The notes beneath the pieces are model-generated. The model was given only the letters and a program-made list of their open reading frames with translations. It was not told where the DNA came from and ran no database searches. The translations under genes were made by a program, and so were the position numbers. Shown in pieces: positions 6,927-14,407 of a stretch of DNA of 14,489 nucleotides. Source of the DNA: Pseudomonadota bacterium (GTDB lineage: Bacteria > Desulfobacterota > Desulfobulbia > Desulfobulbales > SURF-16); the NCBI GenBank assembly GCA_030597865.1, contig JAUVQZ010000045.1, positions 1 through 14,489 on the forward strand, written 5' to 3'. Within the stretch, counting starts at the first letter, position 1. Every line of letters starts with the position of its first letter.

Positions 6927-7002
6927 GGGGCTATAGCTCAGCTGGGAGAGCGCCTGTCTGGCAGACAGGAGGTCGACGGTTCGATCCCGTCTAGCTCCAC
7001 CA
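6927..7002 (+). tRNA. tRNA-Ala, anticodon GGC
   Basis: A 76-base tRNA reading GCC/GCU codons. Acceptor stem GGGGCTA pairs with TAGCTCC (one G-U). The D arm is GCTCAGCTGGGAGAGC and the T arm contains GGTTCGATCC. The anticodon stem CCTGT/ACAGG (6953-6957, 6965-6969) encloses loop CTGGCAG, giving anticodon GGC at 6960-6962. The CCA end is encoded (7000-7002). The gene stands alone with its own promoter and terminator. Confidence 0.96.
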
Positions 7003-7038
7003 CCATATACTTTCTGTTGTGATCCAGCGGAAAAGTCT

Positions 7039-7076
7039 GCCCCTTGATGTGTTGATCCACTCAAGGGGCTTTTTTT
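7039..7076 (+). terminator. Rho-independent terminator of tRNA-Ala
   Basis: Stem GCCCCTTGA (7039-7047) with TCAAGGGGC (7061-7069), extended by GTG/CAC inside, then a seven-T run at 7070-7076. It lies 36 bases after the tRNA 3' end. Confidence 0.9.
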
Positions 7077-7087
7077 ATGCTTACTCT

Positions 7088-7124
7088 CTCGTGTCGCGTC
7101 AACTCTGAACTGACGCGACACGAG
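7088..7124. repeat. Perfect 14-bp inverted repeat downstream of the tRNA terminator
   Basis: CTCGTGTCGCGTCA (7088-7101) and its exact complement (7111-7124) flank a 9-base loop. No T-run follows, so it is not a standard terminator. It may be a protein-binding or recombination site, or a backup transcription stop. Confidence 0.7.
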
Positions 7125-7395
7125 GCTGTCTCTGTTGTTGTCCACCAGCTGACCAGCATTCTTCCCCAAAGGGCAGCTGGTCACCTTCTCGCCCCTTTGT
7201 CTTGGCGTCCTTGATGCATGTCACAGGATGTGTGCGGCAGATCTGAGCAAAGGTATATCCGCAGGGCGCACGGTGATTTTACGAAGAAGCCAGGGTTGGG
7301 AAAAAAGTGGCTCTTGGCAAGGCTCTGTGTTATCAATTATTCATGTTTTAATGAGAGGGGTGTGGTTCCTTTTTAATCCTCTTTACGTCGCTTTT
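7125..7395. other. Non-coding stretch upstream of the small ORF-mpl operon
   Basis: No believable gene. Two mutually exclusive 7-bp pairings occur: CCAGCTG (7145-7151) with CAGCTGG (7174-7180), and GACCAGC (7151-7157) with GCTGGTC (7176-7182). I recognise no riboswitch class. A 92-codon plus-strand frame at 7228-7506 runs through a promoter and a terminator and lacks a ribosome site, so I do not call it. Confidence 0.45.
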
Positions 7396-7424
7396 TTGAT
7401 CTTTAATCGGGGAGGGCCTATTAA
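7396..7424 (+). promoter_or_regulatory. Possible promoter for the small ORF-mpl operon
   Basis: TTGATC (7396-7401), a 17-base spacer and TATTAA (7419-7424); each box matches four of six consensus bases. A transcript would start near 7431, upstream of the hairpin at 7446-7499. Confidence 0.4.
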
Positions 7425-7445
7425 GTTTTTCCCAATATTAAAGAT

Positions 7446-7499
7446 AAGCCTTTGTGGTAACGTTGAATTGGCCTTCTTCCTGCCACAGAGGCTTTTTTT
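7446..7499 (+). terminator. Terminator-like hairpin immediately before the small ORF
   Basis: AAGCCTTTGTGG (7446-7457) pairs with CCACAGAGGCTT (7483-7494) with one G-U, then a seven-T run to 7499. The loop is 25 bases. The next start codon is only 26 bases further. It may simply stop read-through from upstream, or may act as an attenuator in the leader of the following operon. Confidence 0.65.
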
Positions 7500-7524
7500 A
7501 TTCTGATTCTTTGGAGCAGCAAAT

Positions 7525-7737
7525 ATGTCGCAGCATGCCAAGAAAGAACCCCTGTCTTCCAAGCTGAATAAACCGGTAACCGATGAGCTGATCATGAAAA
7601 TCACCAAAGAGGTGGTGATCAAATTCATCGAGGTGGGTCGTCTTTCTCCGGCAAAATTCGAGGAGACCTTCCAGGATGTGCATCGCACGGTCAGTGACGT
7701 TGCCAGGGGGAGCCTGGCTGACAAGGGGAGCGCATGA
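7525..7737 (+). CDS. Small hypothetical protein coupled to mpl
   Basis: A 70-residue soluble, mostly helical protein with no signal peptide, membrane helix or cysteine. The central part ('DELIMKITKEVVIKFIEVGRLSP') has the look of a conserved helix-turn element. I recall similar short proteins in other deltaproteobacteria, but cannot verify this and know no function. GGAG lies about 9 bases before the ATG. Its stop overlaps the mpl start (ATGA at 7734-7737), so translation is coupled and a link to peptidoglycan recycling is possible. Confidence 0.75.
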   Translation: MSQHAKKEPLSSKLNKPVTDELIMKITKEVVIKFIEVGRLSPAKFEETFQDVHRTVSDVARGSLADKGSA

Positions 7738-9188
7738 GTCAAAGCTCCCAACCCCTTTTGGACCCATCCCTTAATTTTTTTCCGACAGATCCAAGACATA
7801 TTCACCTCATGGGTGTCTGTGGCACAGGTATGGGCGCCATGGCTGGTCTTCTTCGCAGGGCGGGCTACACCATTAGCGGTTCAGACGCCCAGGTCTATCC
7901 CCCCATGAGCGAGTATCTTGCTGCTGCTGGTATTGAGGTCCTGGAGGGCTATCATCCTGGCAATCTGATGCCGCGCCCCGACCTGGTGGTGGTGGGCAAT
8001 GTTATCAGGCGTGATAACCCTGAGGCCCTTGAGCTTGCCCGGCTCGGCATCCCCTATGTCTCATTCCCCCAGATCCTCGGCGACAAGTTTCTGGCCAATA
8101 AACAATCTCTGGTTGTGGCCGGTACCCATGGTAAGACAACCACCGCCTCTCTGCTGGCCACCATGCTGGCGGGTGCAGGCCTTGATCCCGGATTTATGAT
8201 CGGCGGCATTGTTAAGGCCTTTGGTGCAAATTTTCAACTGGGGGAGGGTGAATATTTTGTGGTTGAGGGTGATGAGTATGACACGGCCTTTTTTGATAAG
8301 GGGCCAAAATTTCTCCATTATCGTCCCCAGATCGCTATTCTTACCTCGGTTGAGTTTGACCATGCTGACATCTATGCCGATTTTGAGGCAGTGAAGGCTG
8401 CCTTTGCCCGCCTGGTTGCTCTTATGCCGAAAGACGGGGTCTTGGTCGCCTGTTTTGATGATCCGGTGATCCGTCAGCTATGTGATCAGGCACCCTGCAA
8501 GGTGGTCTCCTATGGGGTTGATCATCGCTGGGATTGGTCCTTTCAGGATATGGCAAGCTCTGCAGGCTTTACGGCCTTCTCTCTTTTGCGCCAGGGCCTG
8601 GTGGCTGGACAGTTTAAGAGTATCATGCCTGGCCGTCATAATGTTCTCAACTCCCTGGCGGTTCTGGCGGTGCTTGATGAAATTGGCTTGGATAGTGAGG
8701 TGATGTGCCGTGAGCTTGCCGCCTTTCAGGGGGTTTGCCGACGCCAGGAGGTGCGGGGGGTTGCGGCCGGGATAACCGTGATTGATGATTTCGCCCACCA
8801 CCCCACAGCGGTCAATGAAACACTGGCCGGTCTTAAGGAGGCCTATGGGGGGCAGCGTCTTGTTGCTGTTTTTGAGCCCCGGACAAATTCCAGCCGCCGG
8901 ACAATCTTCCAGGGGCGCTATGCCGAGGTCTTTGCCAGCGCCGATGAGGTTGTCATCAAGGAACCGGATCCCCTGCCAGGGGTGGCCCCGGAGGATCATT
9001 TCTCCGCTGCCCGGCTTGCCTCTGATCTGGAGGCCCGTGGCCAGCAGGCAGCGCGCTTTCAGGATACGGACTCCATTCTCGAGCATCTTGGCGCCACCCT
9101 TCGTCCCGGTGATGTGGTTGCCATTCTTTCCAACGGTGGTTTTGATAATATCCACCAACGTCTTCTTGATTCCTTGCAGGGTGAGTAG
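7734..9188 (+). CDS. mpl: UDP-N-acetylmuramate:L-Ala-D-Glu-meso-DAP ligase (Mpl)
   Basis: Cytoplasmic murein-recycling enzyme that joins the salvaged tripeptide L-Ala-gamma-D-Glu-meso-DAP to UDP-MurNAc using ATP. The 484 residues follow the Mur-ligase plan. An N-terminal UDP-binding fold begins with 'HLMGVCGTGMGAMAG' (about residues 24-38). The ATP-binding domain has the P-loop G130-T-H-G-K-T-T-T, and a C-terminal domain carries 'DDFAHHPTAV'. The segment 'VEGDEYDTAFFDKGPKF' is the distinguishing Mpl signature and separates it from MurC. The ATG overlaps the preceding stop (ATGA) and has AAGGGGAG upstream. Presence of Mpl implies DAP-containing peptidoglycan and a Gram-negative recycling route. 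Nothing looks truncated. Confidence 0.93.
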   Translation: MSQSSQPLLDPSLNFFPTDPRHIHLMGVCGTGMGAMAGLLRRAGYTISGSDAQVYPPMSEYLAAAGIEVLEGYHPGNLMPRPDLVVVGNVIRRDNPEALELARLGIPYVSFPQILGDKFLANKQSLVVAGTHGKTTTASLLATMLAGAGLDPGFMIGGIVKAFGANFQLGEGEYFVVEGDEYDTAFFDKGPKFLHYRPQIAILTSVEFDHADIYADFEAVKAAFARLVALMPKDGVLVACFDDPVIRQLCDQAPCKVVSYGVDHRWDWSFQDMASSAGFTAFSLLRQGLVAGQFKSIMPGRHNVLNSLAVLAVLDEIGLDSEVMCRELAAFQGVCRRQEVRGVAAGITVIDDFAHHPTAVNETLAGLKEAYGGQRLVAVFEPRTNSSRRTIFQGRYAEVFASADEVVIKEPDPLPGVAPEDHFSAARLASDLEARGQQAARFQDTDSILEHLGATLRPGDVVAILSNGGFDNIHQRLLDSLQGE

Positions 9189-9254
9189 GTCGCGATAGCG
9201 CATGTTTACGGTGTTAAAACAGGGTGTTATGCGCTGTGTTTCCGTGCTTTGATA

Positions 9255-9300
9255 AAATGAATGACCGTTCATGTTTTTGTGAATAGCTATTCATTTTTTT
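9255..9300 (+). terminator. Probable terminator after mpl
   Basis: AAATGAAT (9255-9262) pairs with ATTCATTT (9289-9296), with an inner TTCA/TGAA pair, and the T-run continues to 9300. A perfect palindrome GAATAGCTATTC (9281-9292) offers a second fold next to the same T-run. Confidence 0.55.
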
Positions 9301-9302
9301 AG

Positions 9303-9331
9303 TTGACACTGGTAAATGATTCGACTAGAAA
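9303..9331 (+). promoter_or_regulatory. Sigma70-type promoter of the nuo operon
   Basis: TTGACA (9303-9308), a 17-base spacer and TAGAAA (9326-9331). It immediately follows the post-mpl terminator. With nuoA starting at 9456 the 5' leader would be about 115 bases. Confidence 0.65.
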
Positions 9332-9455
9332 TGTCTCTAATTGAGCAGAAATACGGATGCTCAACAACGTGAATTTGCCATGGTTGCCGGGGCAGTATTA
9401 TGCGGCGATGAAATGGGAGTTTTGGTGGCAGGTACATTTTAAAGGAGTGAACGTC

Positions 9456-9872
9456 GTGGACATGTCAGCAGCTTCTCTGGGTGATTTTCTATATATCGCC
9501 GTCTTCTTTCTCGGTGGCCTTGGTTTTGCCGTGGGCCCATTCATTCTTGTCTTTTTCATCAGTCCCCGTAAAACAAGAAATATCGCCAATAAAACAGGCC
9601 AATTCATCGAATGTGGAATGGACCCCATCGGTCCTGCCTGGATTCGTTACGGCGTGGTGTATTACCTCTACGCCTTGATTTTTCTGGCCTTTGCGGTGGA
9701 TGTCCTGTTTCTCTTTCCTGTGGCGTTGGTCTATGATTCCGGCCAGTTTGCCGGGGGGATACGTGATTTTGTAGAGATCGTCATCTTTGTTGGAATTCTG
9801 TCACTGGCACTCGTCTATGCCTGGAAAAAGGGAGTCTTCAAGTGGGATCGGAAAGTATACCATCGTCAATAA
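9456..9872 (+). CDS. nuoA: NADH-quinone oxidoreductase subunit A
   Basis: Membrane subunit of complex I at the junction of the hydrophilic and membrane arms. Three hydrophobic helices are visible, and the conserved loop reads E52-C-G-M-D-P-I-G-P-A. I prefer the GTG at 9456 (138 residues), 8 bases after AAAGGAG. The frame is open to an ATG at 9357, which would add 33 residues but has only a weak ribosome site and exceeds the family length. An ATG at 9462 is also possible. In helix 2 the usual F-D-V-E-A-L reads F79-A-V-D82-V-L by eye, so one of the two conserved acids is displaced. The end overlaps nuoB by 31 bases. Confidence 0.9.
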   Translation: MDMSAASLGDFLYIAVFFLGGLGFAVGPFILVFFISPRKTRNIANKTGQFIECGMDPIGPAWIRYGVVYYLYALIFLAFAVDVLFLFPVALVYDSGQFAGGIRDFVEIVIFVGILSLALVYAWKKGVFKWDRKVYHRQ

Positions 9873-10351
9873 TTCAGCTTTCGACGGTCGATAAAGTTTT
9901 AGAGATCGGCCGGGCAAATTCACTGTGGCCCATGACCTTTGGTCTGGCCTGCTGCGCCATTGAAATGATGGCCGCCGGCGCCAGCCGCTTTGACCTCTCC
10001 CGTTTTGGCGCGGAGGTGTTCAGGCCGTCACCGAGGCAATGTGATGTCATGATCGTTGCCGGCACCATCTCTAAAAAGATGTTTCCTGCTGTGAAGACCC
10101 TCTATGACCAGATGCCGGAGCCGAAATGGGTTATTGCCATGGGCAATTGCGCCATCTCCGGCGGTCCGTTCATGTTTGACGGCCAGTACGGTATTATTGA
10201 AGGGGCAGATACCTTCTTACCTGTCGATGTCTATATTCCAGGTTGCCCGCCTCGGCCTGAGGCCTTGATCGAGGGTATTCTGGAACTTGAAGAAAAGATT
10301 ACCGGCAGCCGCAGGTGGCCGAGGGTCGAATCCGGATTGAGTCAGCCATGA
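9842..10351 (+). CDS. nuoB: NADH-quinone oxidoreductase subunit B
   Basis: Peripheral-arm subunit holding cluster N2, the last [4Fe-4S] centre before quinone. It has 169 residues, normal for NuoB. The four ligands are visible: adjacent C37-C38 in 'GLACCAIEMM', C103 in 'MGNCAISGG' and C135 in 'PGCPPRPE'. The start is GTG with GGGAG upstream, inside the end of nuoA. The stop overlaps the nuoC start codon (ATGA, 10348-10351). Confidence 0.95.
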   Translation: MGSESIPSSIIQLSTVDKVLEIGRANSLWPMTFGLACCAIEMMAAGASRFDLSRFGAEVFRPSPRQCDVMIVAGTISKKMFPAVKTLYDQMPEPKWVIAMGNCAISGGPFMFDGQYGIIEGADTFLPVDVYIPGCPPRPEALIEGILELEEKITGSRRWPRVESGLSQP

Positions 10352-10902
10352 ATAAAGCAAATGTAATTCAGGAACTGAAGGCCCTGGCCTCTGAAGGTAT
10401 GCCTGACGAGACAGAAGTGGCGCCAGTAGTTGAACCGGCAAGCCCTGAGGGCGATCAAGAGGCGAAGCCGAAGAAGGCTGCTCCTCCGGAACCGCGCAAG
10501 AATGGTCTGTTGGAGGTCGATTACGCGGTCAAGGGTGTCCATGTCGATGTTCAGATCAACAGTGAGAATGTTGTTCGGGCTGCCGAGATCCTCGACAGGG
10601 CGGCCATGACCCTGGAGGCCGTAACCGGTGTTGATTGGATCAAGGATAAGGAGTTGGAGGTCGTCTACGACTACTCCTACACCGGCGGAGAGTGTCTCCG
10701 CATTGTTGTCCGGGCCCGGATTCCCCGCGACGAACCAAATATCCCTACAGTCTCAGAGGTTTTCGGCGGTGCCAACTGGCATGAACGGGAGACCTTTGAT
10801 TTCTTCGGTATTAATTTCGAGGGTCATCCGCAGTTAGAGTATCTCCTGTTGCCGGAAGATTGTGATTTCCATCCCTTGCTCAAAGATTTCAAAGGATGTT
10901 AA
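10348..10902 (+). CDS. nuoC: NADH-quinone oxidoreductase subunit C
   Basis: Peripheral-arm scaffold subunit of 184 residues, not fused to NuoD. The signature W144-H-E-R-E-T-F-D-F-F-G-I is intact, followed by 'GHPQLEYLLLPED'. The ATG at 10348 overlaps the nuoB stop by 4 bases, indicating coupled translation. A GTG at 10315 is in frame but lies deep in nuoB. Residues about 19-52 form a Glu/Pro/Ala/Lys-rich segment ahead of the conserved domain, probably a flexible extension not needed for the core fold. Confidence 0.93.
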   Translation: MNKANVIQELKALASEGMPDETEVAPVVEPASPEGDQEAKPKKAAPPEPRKNGLLEVDYAVKGVHVDVQINSENVVRAAEILDRAAMTLEAVTGVDWIKDKELEVVYDYSYTGGECLRIVVRARIPRDEPNIPTVSEVFGGANWHERETFDFFGINFEGHPQLEYLLLPEDCDFHPLLKDFKGC

Positions 10903-10905
10903 GCC

Positions 10906-12024
10906 ATGAGTAGCCAAACAGCCAGCCAAAACAAAGAACATTTCGAGATCAACCTGGGCCCCCAGCATCCAGCCACCCATGGTGTTCTCCGGGTTAAGCT
11001 TCTGATGGACGGCGAGTACGTCGTCGATGCTGAACCGGTTCTCGGCTATATCCACCGCATGCATGAACTGATGGGTGAAAACAGGACCTGGGCCAAGTAC
11101 CTGCCCAATATGGGTCGTCTCGATTATCTGTCAGCCCTGTCCTATAATCTTGGCTATGTCGAGCTGGTCGAAAAGATGGCCGCCATTGAGGTTCCTGAGC
11201 GGGCCGAGTATATCCGGGTCATCACCACTGAGATGAACCGGATCTCCAGCCATCTTCTCTGGTTCGGCGCCTTTGTCCTTGACCTTGGCGGTTTTACGCC
11301 GCTGCTCTATGCCTTTGATGATCGTGAGCATATTCTTGATCTCCTTGAATCCGTCACCGGCTCCCGCCTCACCTATTGCTACTTCCGTTTCGGCGGATGT
11401 TCTAACGATGTTGAGGATGAGTTTCTCACCGGCTGCCTTACCTTTATCAAGCGCCTCCGTTCCCGGATGCCCATGTACCATAATCTGGTCACCAAGAATG
11501 TCATCCTGATGCAGCGTCTGGAGGGGGTTGGTCCCGTCTCGGCAGAGATGTGCCGTAAGTATGGCGCCACCGGTCCGGTTCTGCGGGGTTCCGGTATCAA
11601 TTATGATGTGCGTAAAAACGAGCCCTATTCCGTCTATCCTGAGTTTGATTTTGATGTGCCGGTGTACAACGAATGTGATTCCATGGCCCGTTATATGGTG
11701 CGTATGGATGAGATGGATCAGTGCATGCGCATTATTGAACAGGCCATTGCCAAGATTCCTGAAGGCCCGGTCATGGCAGCAAAGGTGCCCAAGATGATTA
11801 AGCCCGCAGCCGGCGATTATTATCACGCGGTGGAGGCTGCGCGCGGCACCTTTGCCATTCGCGCCGTGAGCGAAGGTAAAAACCAGGCCTATCGCATGAA
11901 GTTACGTTCCCCAACATTTTCGAACCTGAGTCTCTTCCAGGAGGCAAGTAAGGGCATGCTGCTGGCAGATGCCCTGGCTTTCATGGGTAGCATTGACCTG
12001 GTCATCCCTGAGATTGATCGTTAA
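10906..12024 (+). CDS. nuoD: NADH-quinone oxidoreductase subunit D
   Basis: The 49-kDa-type subunit that forms the quinone pocket with NuoB; 372 residues, complete. The N-terminal loop has 'LGPQHPATHGVLR' with H21 and H25, the first being the conserved quinone-site histidine. 'RLDYLSALSYN' supplies the pocket tyrosine. 'LRGSGINYDVRKNEPY' and the C-terminal 'GSIDLVIPEIDR' are family-typical. AAAGGATG at the end of nuoC serves as ribosome site. The next gene is nuoH rather than nuoE. Confidence 0.96.
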   Translation: MSSQTASQNKEHFEINLGPQHPATHGVLRVKLLMDGEYVVDAEPVLGYIHRMHELMGENRTWAKYLPNMGRLDYLSALSYNLGYVELVEKMAAIEVPERAEYIRVITTEMNRISSHLLWFGAFVLDLGGFTPLLYAFDDREHILDLLESVTGSRLTYCYFRFGGCSNDVEDEFLTGCLTFIKRLRSRMPMYHNLVTKNVILMQRLEGVGPVSAEMCRKYGATGPVLRGSGINYDVRKNEPYSVYPEFDFDVPVYNECDSMARYMVRMDEMDQCMRIIEQAIAKIPEGPVMAAKVPKMIKPAAGDYYHAVEAARGTFAIRAVSEGKNQAYRMKLRSPTFSNLSLFQEASKGMLLADALAFMGSIDLVIPEIDR

Positions 12025-12036
12025 GGAGAGACAGCA

Positions 12037-13032
12037 ATGGATCTTGGTATCAATGTAGTTGAAATGCTTATCTATCTGGTGGGGATTATTGCCTTTGCCG
12101 CAGGTAACGCCGCCTATCTGGTATGGGTAGAGCGCAAGGGTGCGGCCCATATCCAGCGCCGGACCGGCCCCAAGGAGGTTGGCCCCTATGGTCTCCTGCA
12201 GCCCCTGGCTGATGGCGCCAAGTTGATGAGCAAGCAGCTCATTATTCCCGATGGTGTAGACAAGCCTCTCTTTATGGTAGCGCCGCTCATTGCCATGGTG
12301 CCGGCCATCATGATCTTTGTCACCATTCCCTTTTCAGACTCCATTATCGCCCGGGACATTAATCTCGGTCTGTTAATGATCTTTGCCTTTGCATCGGTGA
12401 ATGTCCTGGCCCTTCTTCTCGGCGGCTGGGCATCCCGCAACAAGTATGCGGTAATCTCTGCAGCCCGTGCCGTGTCCCAGAACGTTGCCTACGAGATTCC
12501 CATGCTGATCATCGCCATCACCATTGTTATGGTGTCGGGAAGCATGAATCTGAAAGAGATCGTTGATTTCCAGGCCGGTGGATTCTGGAATTGGAATTTT
12601 CTGCCCACCAACGGCAATTTTCTCGGGCCCATAACCTTTGTCTTGTTCTTCATCTGCTTCATGGCAGAAACAAACCGCGCCCCCTTTGACCTTGGCGAGG
12701 CAGAGTCGGAACTCATCGCCGGTTTTCACACCGAGTATGGCTCCATGGGTTTTGGCCTGTTCTTCATGGGTGAGTATGCCAACATTGTTATCGGTGCCGC
12801 CCTTACCGTCATCCTCTTCCTTGGTGGCTGGTATTGTCCCTTTGGATTGACCGATGGCATCTGGTGGTTCCTTATCAAGATGTACCTGTTGATCTGGACC
12901 GTGGTACTGATTCGCTGGACCTATCCCCGTGTCACCCTGTGGTCCCTGCTTAATCTTTCCTGGAAAATATTGATTCCTTTTTCCCTCTTCAACCTGCTGG
13001 CCAGTGCCGGTCTGATAAAGATCCTGGGATAG
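12037..13032 (+). CDS. nuoH: NADH-quinone oxidoreductase subunit H
   Basis: Membrane subunit linking the quinone cavity to the ion-pumping arm; 331 residues with about eight hydrophobic helices. Conserved cytoplasmic loops are present: 'WVERKGAAHIQRRTGP' (about 29-44) with 'YGLLQPLADGAKL', and 'AETNRAPFDLGEAESEL' (about 209-225), rich in the acidic residues that couple quinone chemistry to transport. AAGGAG precedes the ATG. It follows nuoD directly, with no E, F or G genes between. Confidence 0.96.
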   Translation: MDLGINVVEMLIYLVGIIAFAAGNAAYLVWVERKGAAHIQRRTGPKEVGPYGLLQPLADGAKLMSKQLIIPDGVDKPLFMVAPLIAMVPAIMIFVTIPFSDSIIARDINLGLLMIFAFASVNVLALLLGGWASRNKYAVISAARAVSQNVAYEIPMLIIAITIVMVSGSMNLKEIVDFQAGGFWNWNFLPTNGNFLGPITFVLFFICFMAETNRAPFDLGEAESELIAGFHTEYGSMGFGLFFMGEYANIVIGAALTVILFLGGWYCPFGLTDGIWWFLIKMYLLIWTVVLIRWTYPRVTLWSLLNLSWKILIPFSLFNLLASAGLIKILG

Positions 13033-13093
13033 GCAAGGGCAGAAACTGATAGAGCGATCATTAATTTTAGAACAAGGACAAAGAGGCCGTCAT

Positions 13094-13534
13094 ATGGCTG
13101 GATATTTTACAAACATACTGAGTGGCACCAAGAGTCTTTTAGTTGGGCTCTCCATCACTCAAAGAGAGTTCTTCAAGAAGCCGGTTACTCTCCAGTATCC
13201 CTGGGAATCGCTGGAGATGACTCCACGATATCGGGGCCATATTCAGCTGGTCAAGGATGGGGAGACCGGTACCCATAAATGCATTTCCTGCGGTTTATGC
13301 GATAAGGGTTGTCCATCCGGTTGCATCACGGTCAAGGGTGAAAAGCAGGAGGGTGTCAAGGTTAAGGTTCTTGTCAGGTATGACCTGGATTTTACCAAGT
13401 GCAGCCTGTGCGGCCAATGTATTGACAATTGTAAGCCGGGCGCCATTGAGTTTTCCAAGGAGTACAATCTGGCAAGTACCCGTAAGGAAGATTTTTACTA
13501 TGATTTATTGAAACGATTGAAGGAGCAGAAATAA
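13094..13534 (+). CDS. nuoI: NADH-quinone oxidoreductase subunit I, 2x[4Fe-4S]
   Basis: Ferredoxin-like subunit carrying clusters N6a and N6b; 146 residues. The first motif is C63-x2-C66-x2-C69-x3-C73-P and the second C103-x2-C106-x2-C109-x3-C113-K-P. The N-terminal amphipathic part and 'YRGHIQLVKD' match NuoI. In a complex without NuoEFG this subunit is exposed to solvent and may be where ferredoxin or another donor docks (inference). AGAGG lies before the ATG. The 61-base gap after nuoH is the longest in the operon. Its stop overlaps the nuoJ start by one base. Confidence 0.95.
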   Translation: MAGYFTNILSGTKSLLVGLSITQREFFKKPVTLQYPWESLEMTPRYRGHIQLVKDGETGTHKCISCGLCDKGCPSGCITVKGEKQEGVKVKVLVRYDLDFTKCSLCGQCIDNCKPGAIEFSKEYNLASTRKEDFYYDLLKRLKEQK

Positions 13535-14076
13535 TGAATCTTGCTATTTCTCCTGACCTTGTCCCCATTATACGGGAAGGTCTCTTCCTCGGCTTGATCA
13601 TCGTCACTGTCCTTGGAGCCTTGCTTGCCACCTGTTCCCAGCGCATGATCCGGGCAGTTCTTGGTCTTGTGGTCTGCTTCATCGGCATTGCCGGTATCTA
13701 TTATTTTCTAAACAGCCCCTTTGTTGCCCTGATGCAGCTCCTCATTTATGTGGGCGCCGTGGCTGTCACCATCTGTTTTGCCATCATGCTGGCAGATCCT
13801 GATGATGACAAGCTCACCGCCAAGACACCGGGCCTGGCCGGCCCCTTTGCAGTCCTGCTTGGCGGGACCGTGACCTGGGCCCTGGCCTACGCGGCCATGA
13901 CGGCCACATGGATGACTCCGGCGGTGAAGGTTAATGCCGGTACGGCAAGAGATCTTGGCGAATCACTTCTCACCACCTATAGCATGGTCTTTGAGTTGGT
14001 CTCCATTGTCCTTCTCATTGCCATCCTTGGTTCACTGGTTGTCGCCAGATCCGGGAGGGATAAAACAGAATGTTAA
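13534..14076 (+). CDS. nuoJ: NADH-quinone oxidoreductase subunit J
   Basis: Membrane subunit of 180 residues with five hydrophobic helices. The stretch 'LMQLLIYVGAVAVTI' in helix 3 is the family hallmark, including the pi-bulge region that moves during coupling. Start and nuoI stop form TAATG with AGGAG upstream. The end overlaps nuoK. Confidence 0.94.
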   Translation: MNLAISPDLVPIIREGLFLGLIIVTVLGALLATCSQRMIRAVLGLVVCFIGIAGIYYFLNSPFVALMQLLIYVGAVAVTICFAIMLADPDDDKLTAKTPGLAGPFAVLLGGTVTWALAYAAMTATWMTPAVKVNAGTARDLGESLLTTYSMVFELVSIVLLIAILGSLVVARSGRDKTEC

Positions 14077-14390
14077 TGTTAAGCACCCAACTCAACACCT
14101 ATCTGTTCATTGGCGCCATGCTCTTTGGTTTTGGAATCTTTGGCCTGGTGAAAAGACCCAGTCTTATCGGCATGCTGATCTCAGCTGAGCTTGTTCTCTG
14201 CGGGGCCTCGGTGAATTTCATGGCCTTTAATAGATTTTTGGCTCCGGATCCAACCGTGGGGCAGATCTTCACCCTGTTTATTATGGCTATTGCCGCTGCT
14301 GAGGCCGCCATTGCCCTGAGTATTATTGTTGCCGTTTATCGAAACTATAAGTCCATCGAAACCGAGGACTTGGTAGATCTTCAAGGTTAA
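14070..14390 (+). CDS. nuoK: NADH-quinone oxidoreductase subunit K
   Basis: Small MrpC-like membrane subunit of 106 residues with three helices. The two buried glutamates of the ion path are present: E40 in 'LISAELVL' and E78 in 'IAAAEAAIAL'. ATG at 14070 is favoured by GGGAGGG about 10 bases upstream; ATG at 14076 is in frame and also possible. It overlaps the nuoJ stop by 7 bases. Confidence 0.94.
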   Translation: MLMLSTQLNTYLFIGAMLFGFGIFGLVKRPSLIGMLISAELVLCGASVNFMAFNRFLAPDPTVGQIFTLFIMAIAAAEAAIALSIIVAVYRNYKSIETEDLVDLQG

Positions 14391-14407
14391 TAGAAAGGTT
14401 AAGGGAT

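Noticed and set aside
7228..7506. 92-codon plus-strand frame
   Set aside because: Crosses a candidate promoter and a terminator hairpin; no ribosome site; low-complexity Phe/Leu tail from the T-run.
7734..9188. MurC rather than Mpl
   Set aside because: The GDEYDTAFFDKGPKF segment and the coupled context fit Mpl; MurC lacks that segment and normally sits in the division and cell-wall cluster.
9357..9455. Upstream ATG as nuoA start
   Set aside because: Adds 33 residues not typical of NuoA and has a weak ribosome site, whereas AAAGGAG is placed well for the GTG at 9456.
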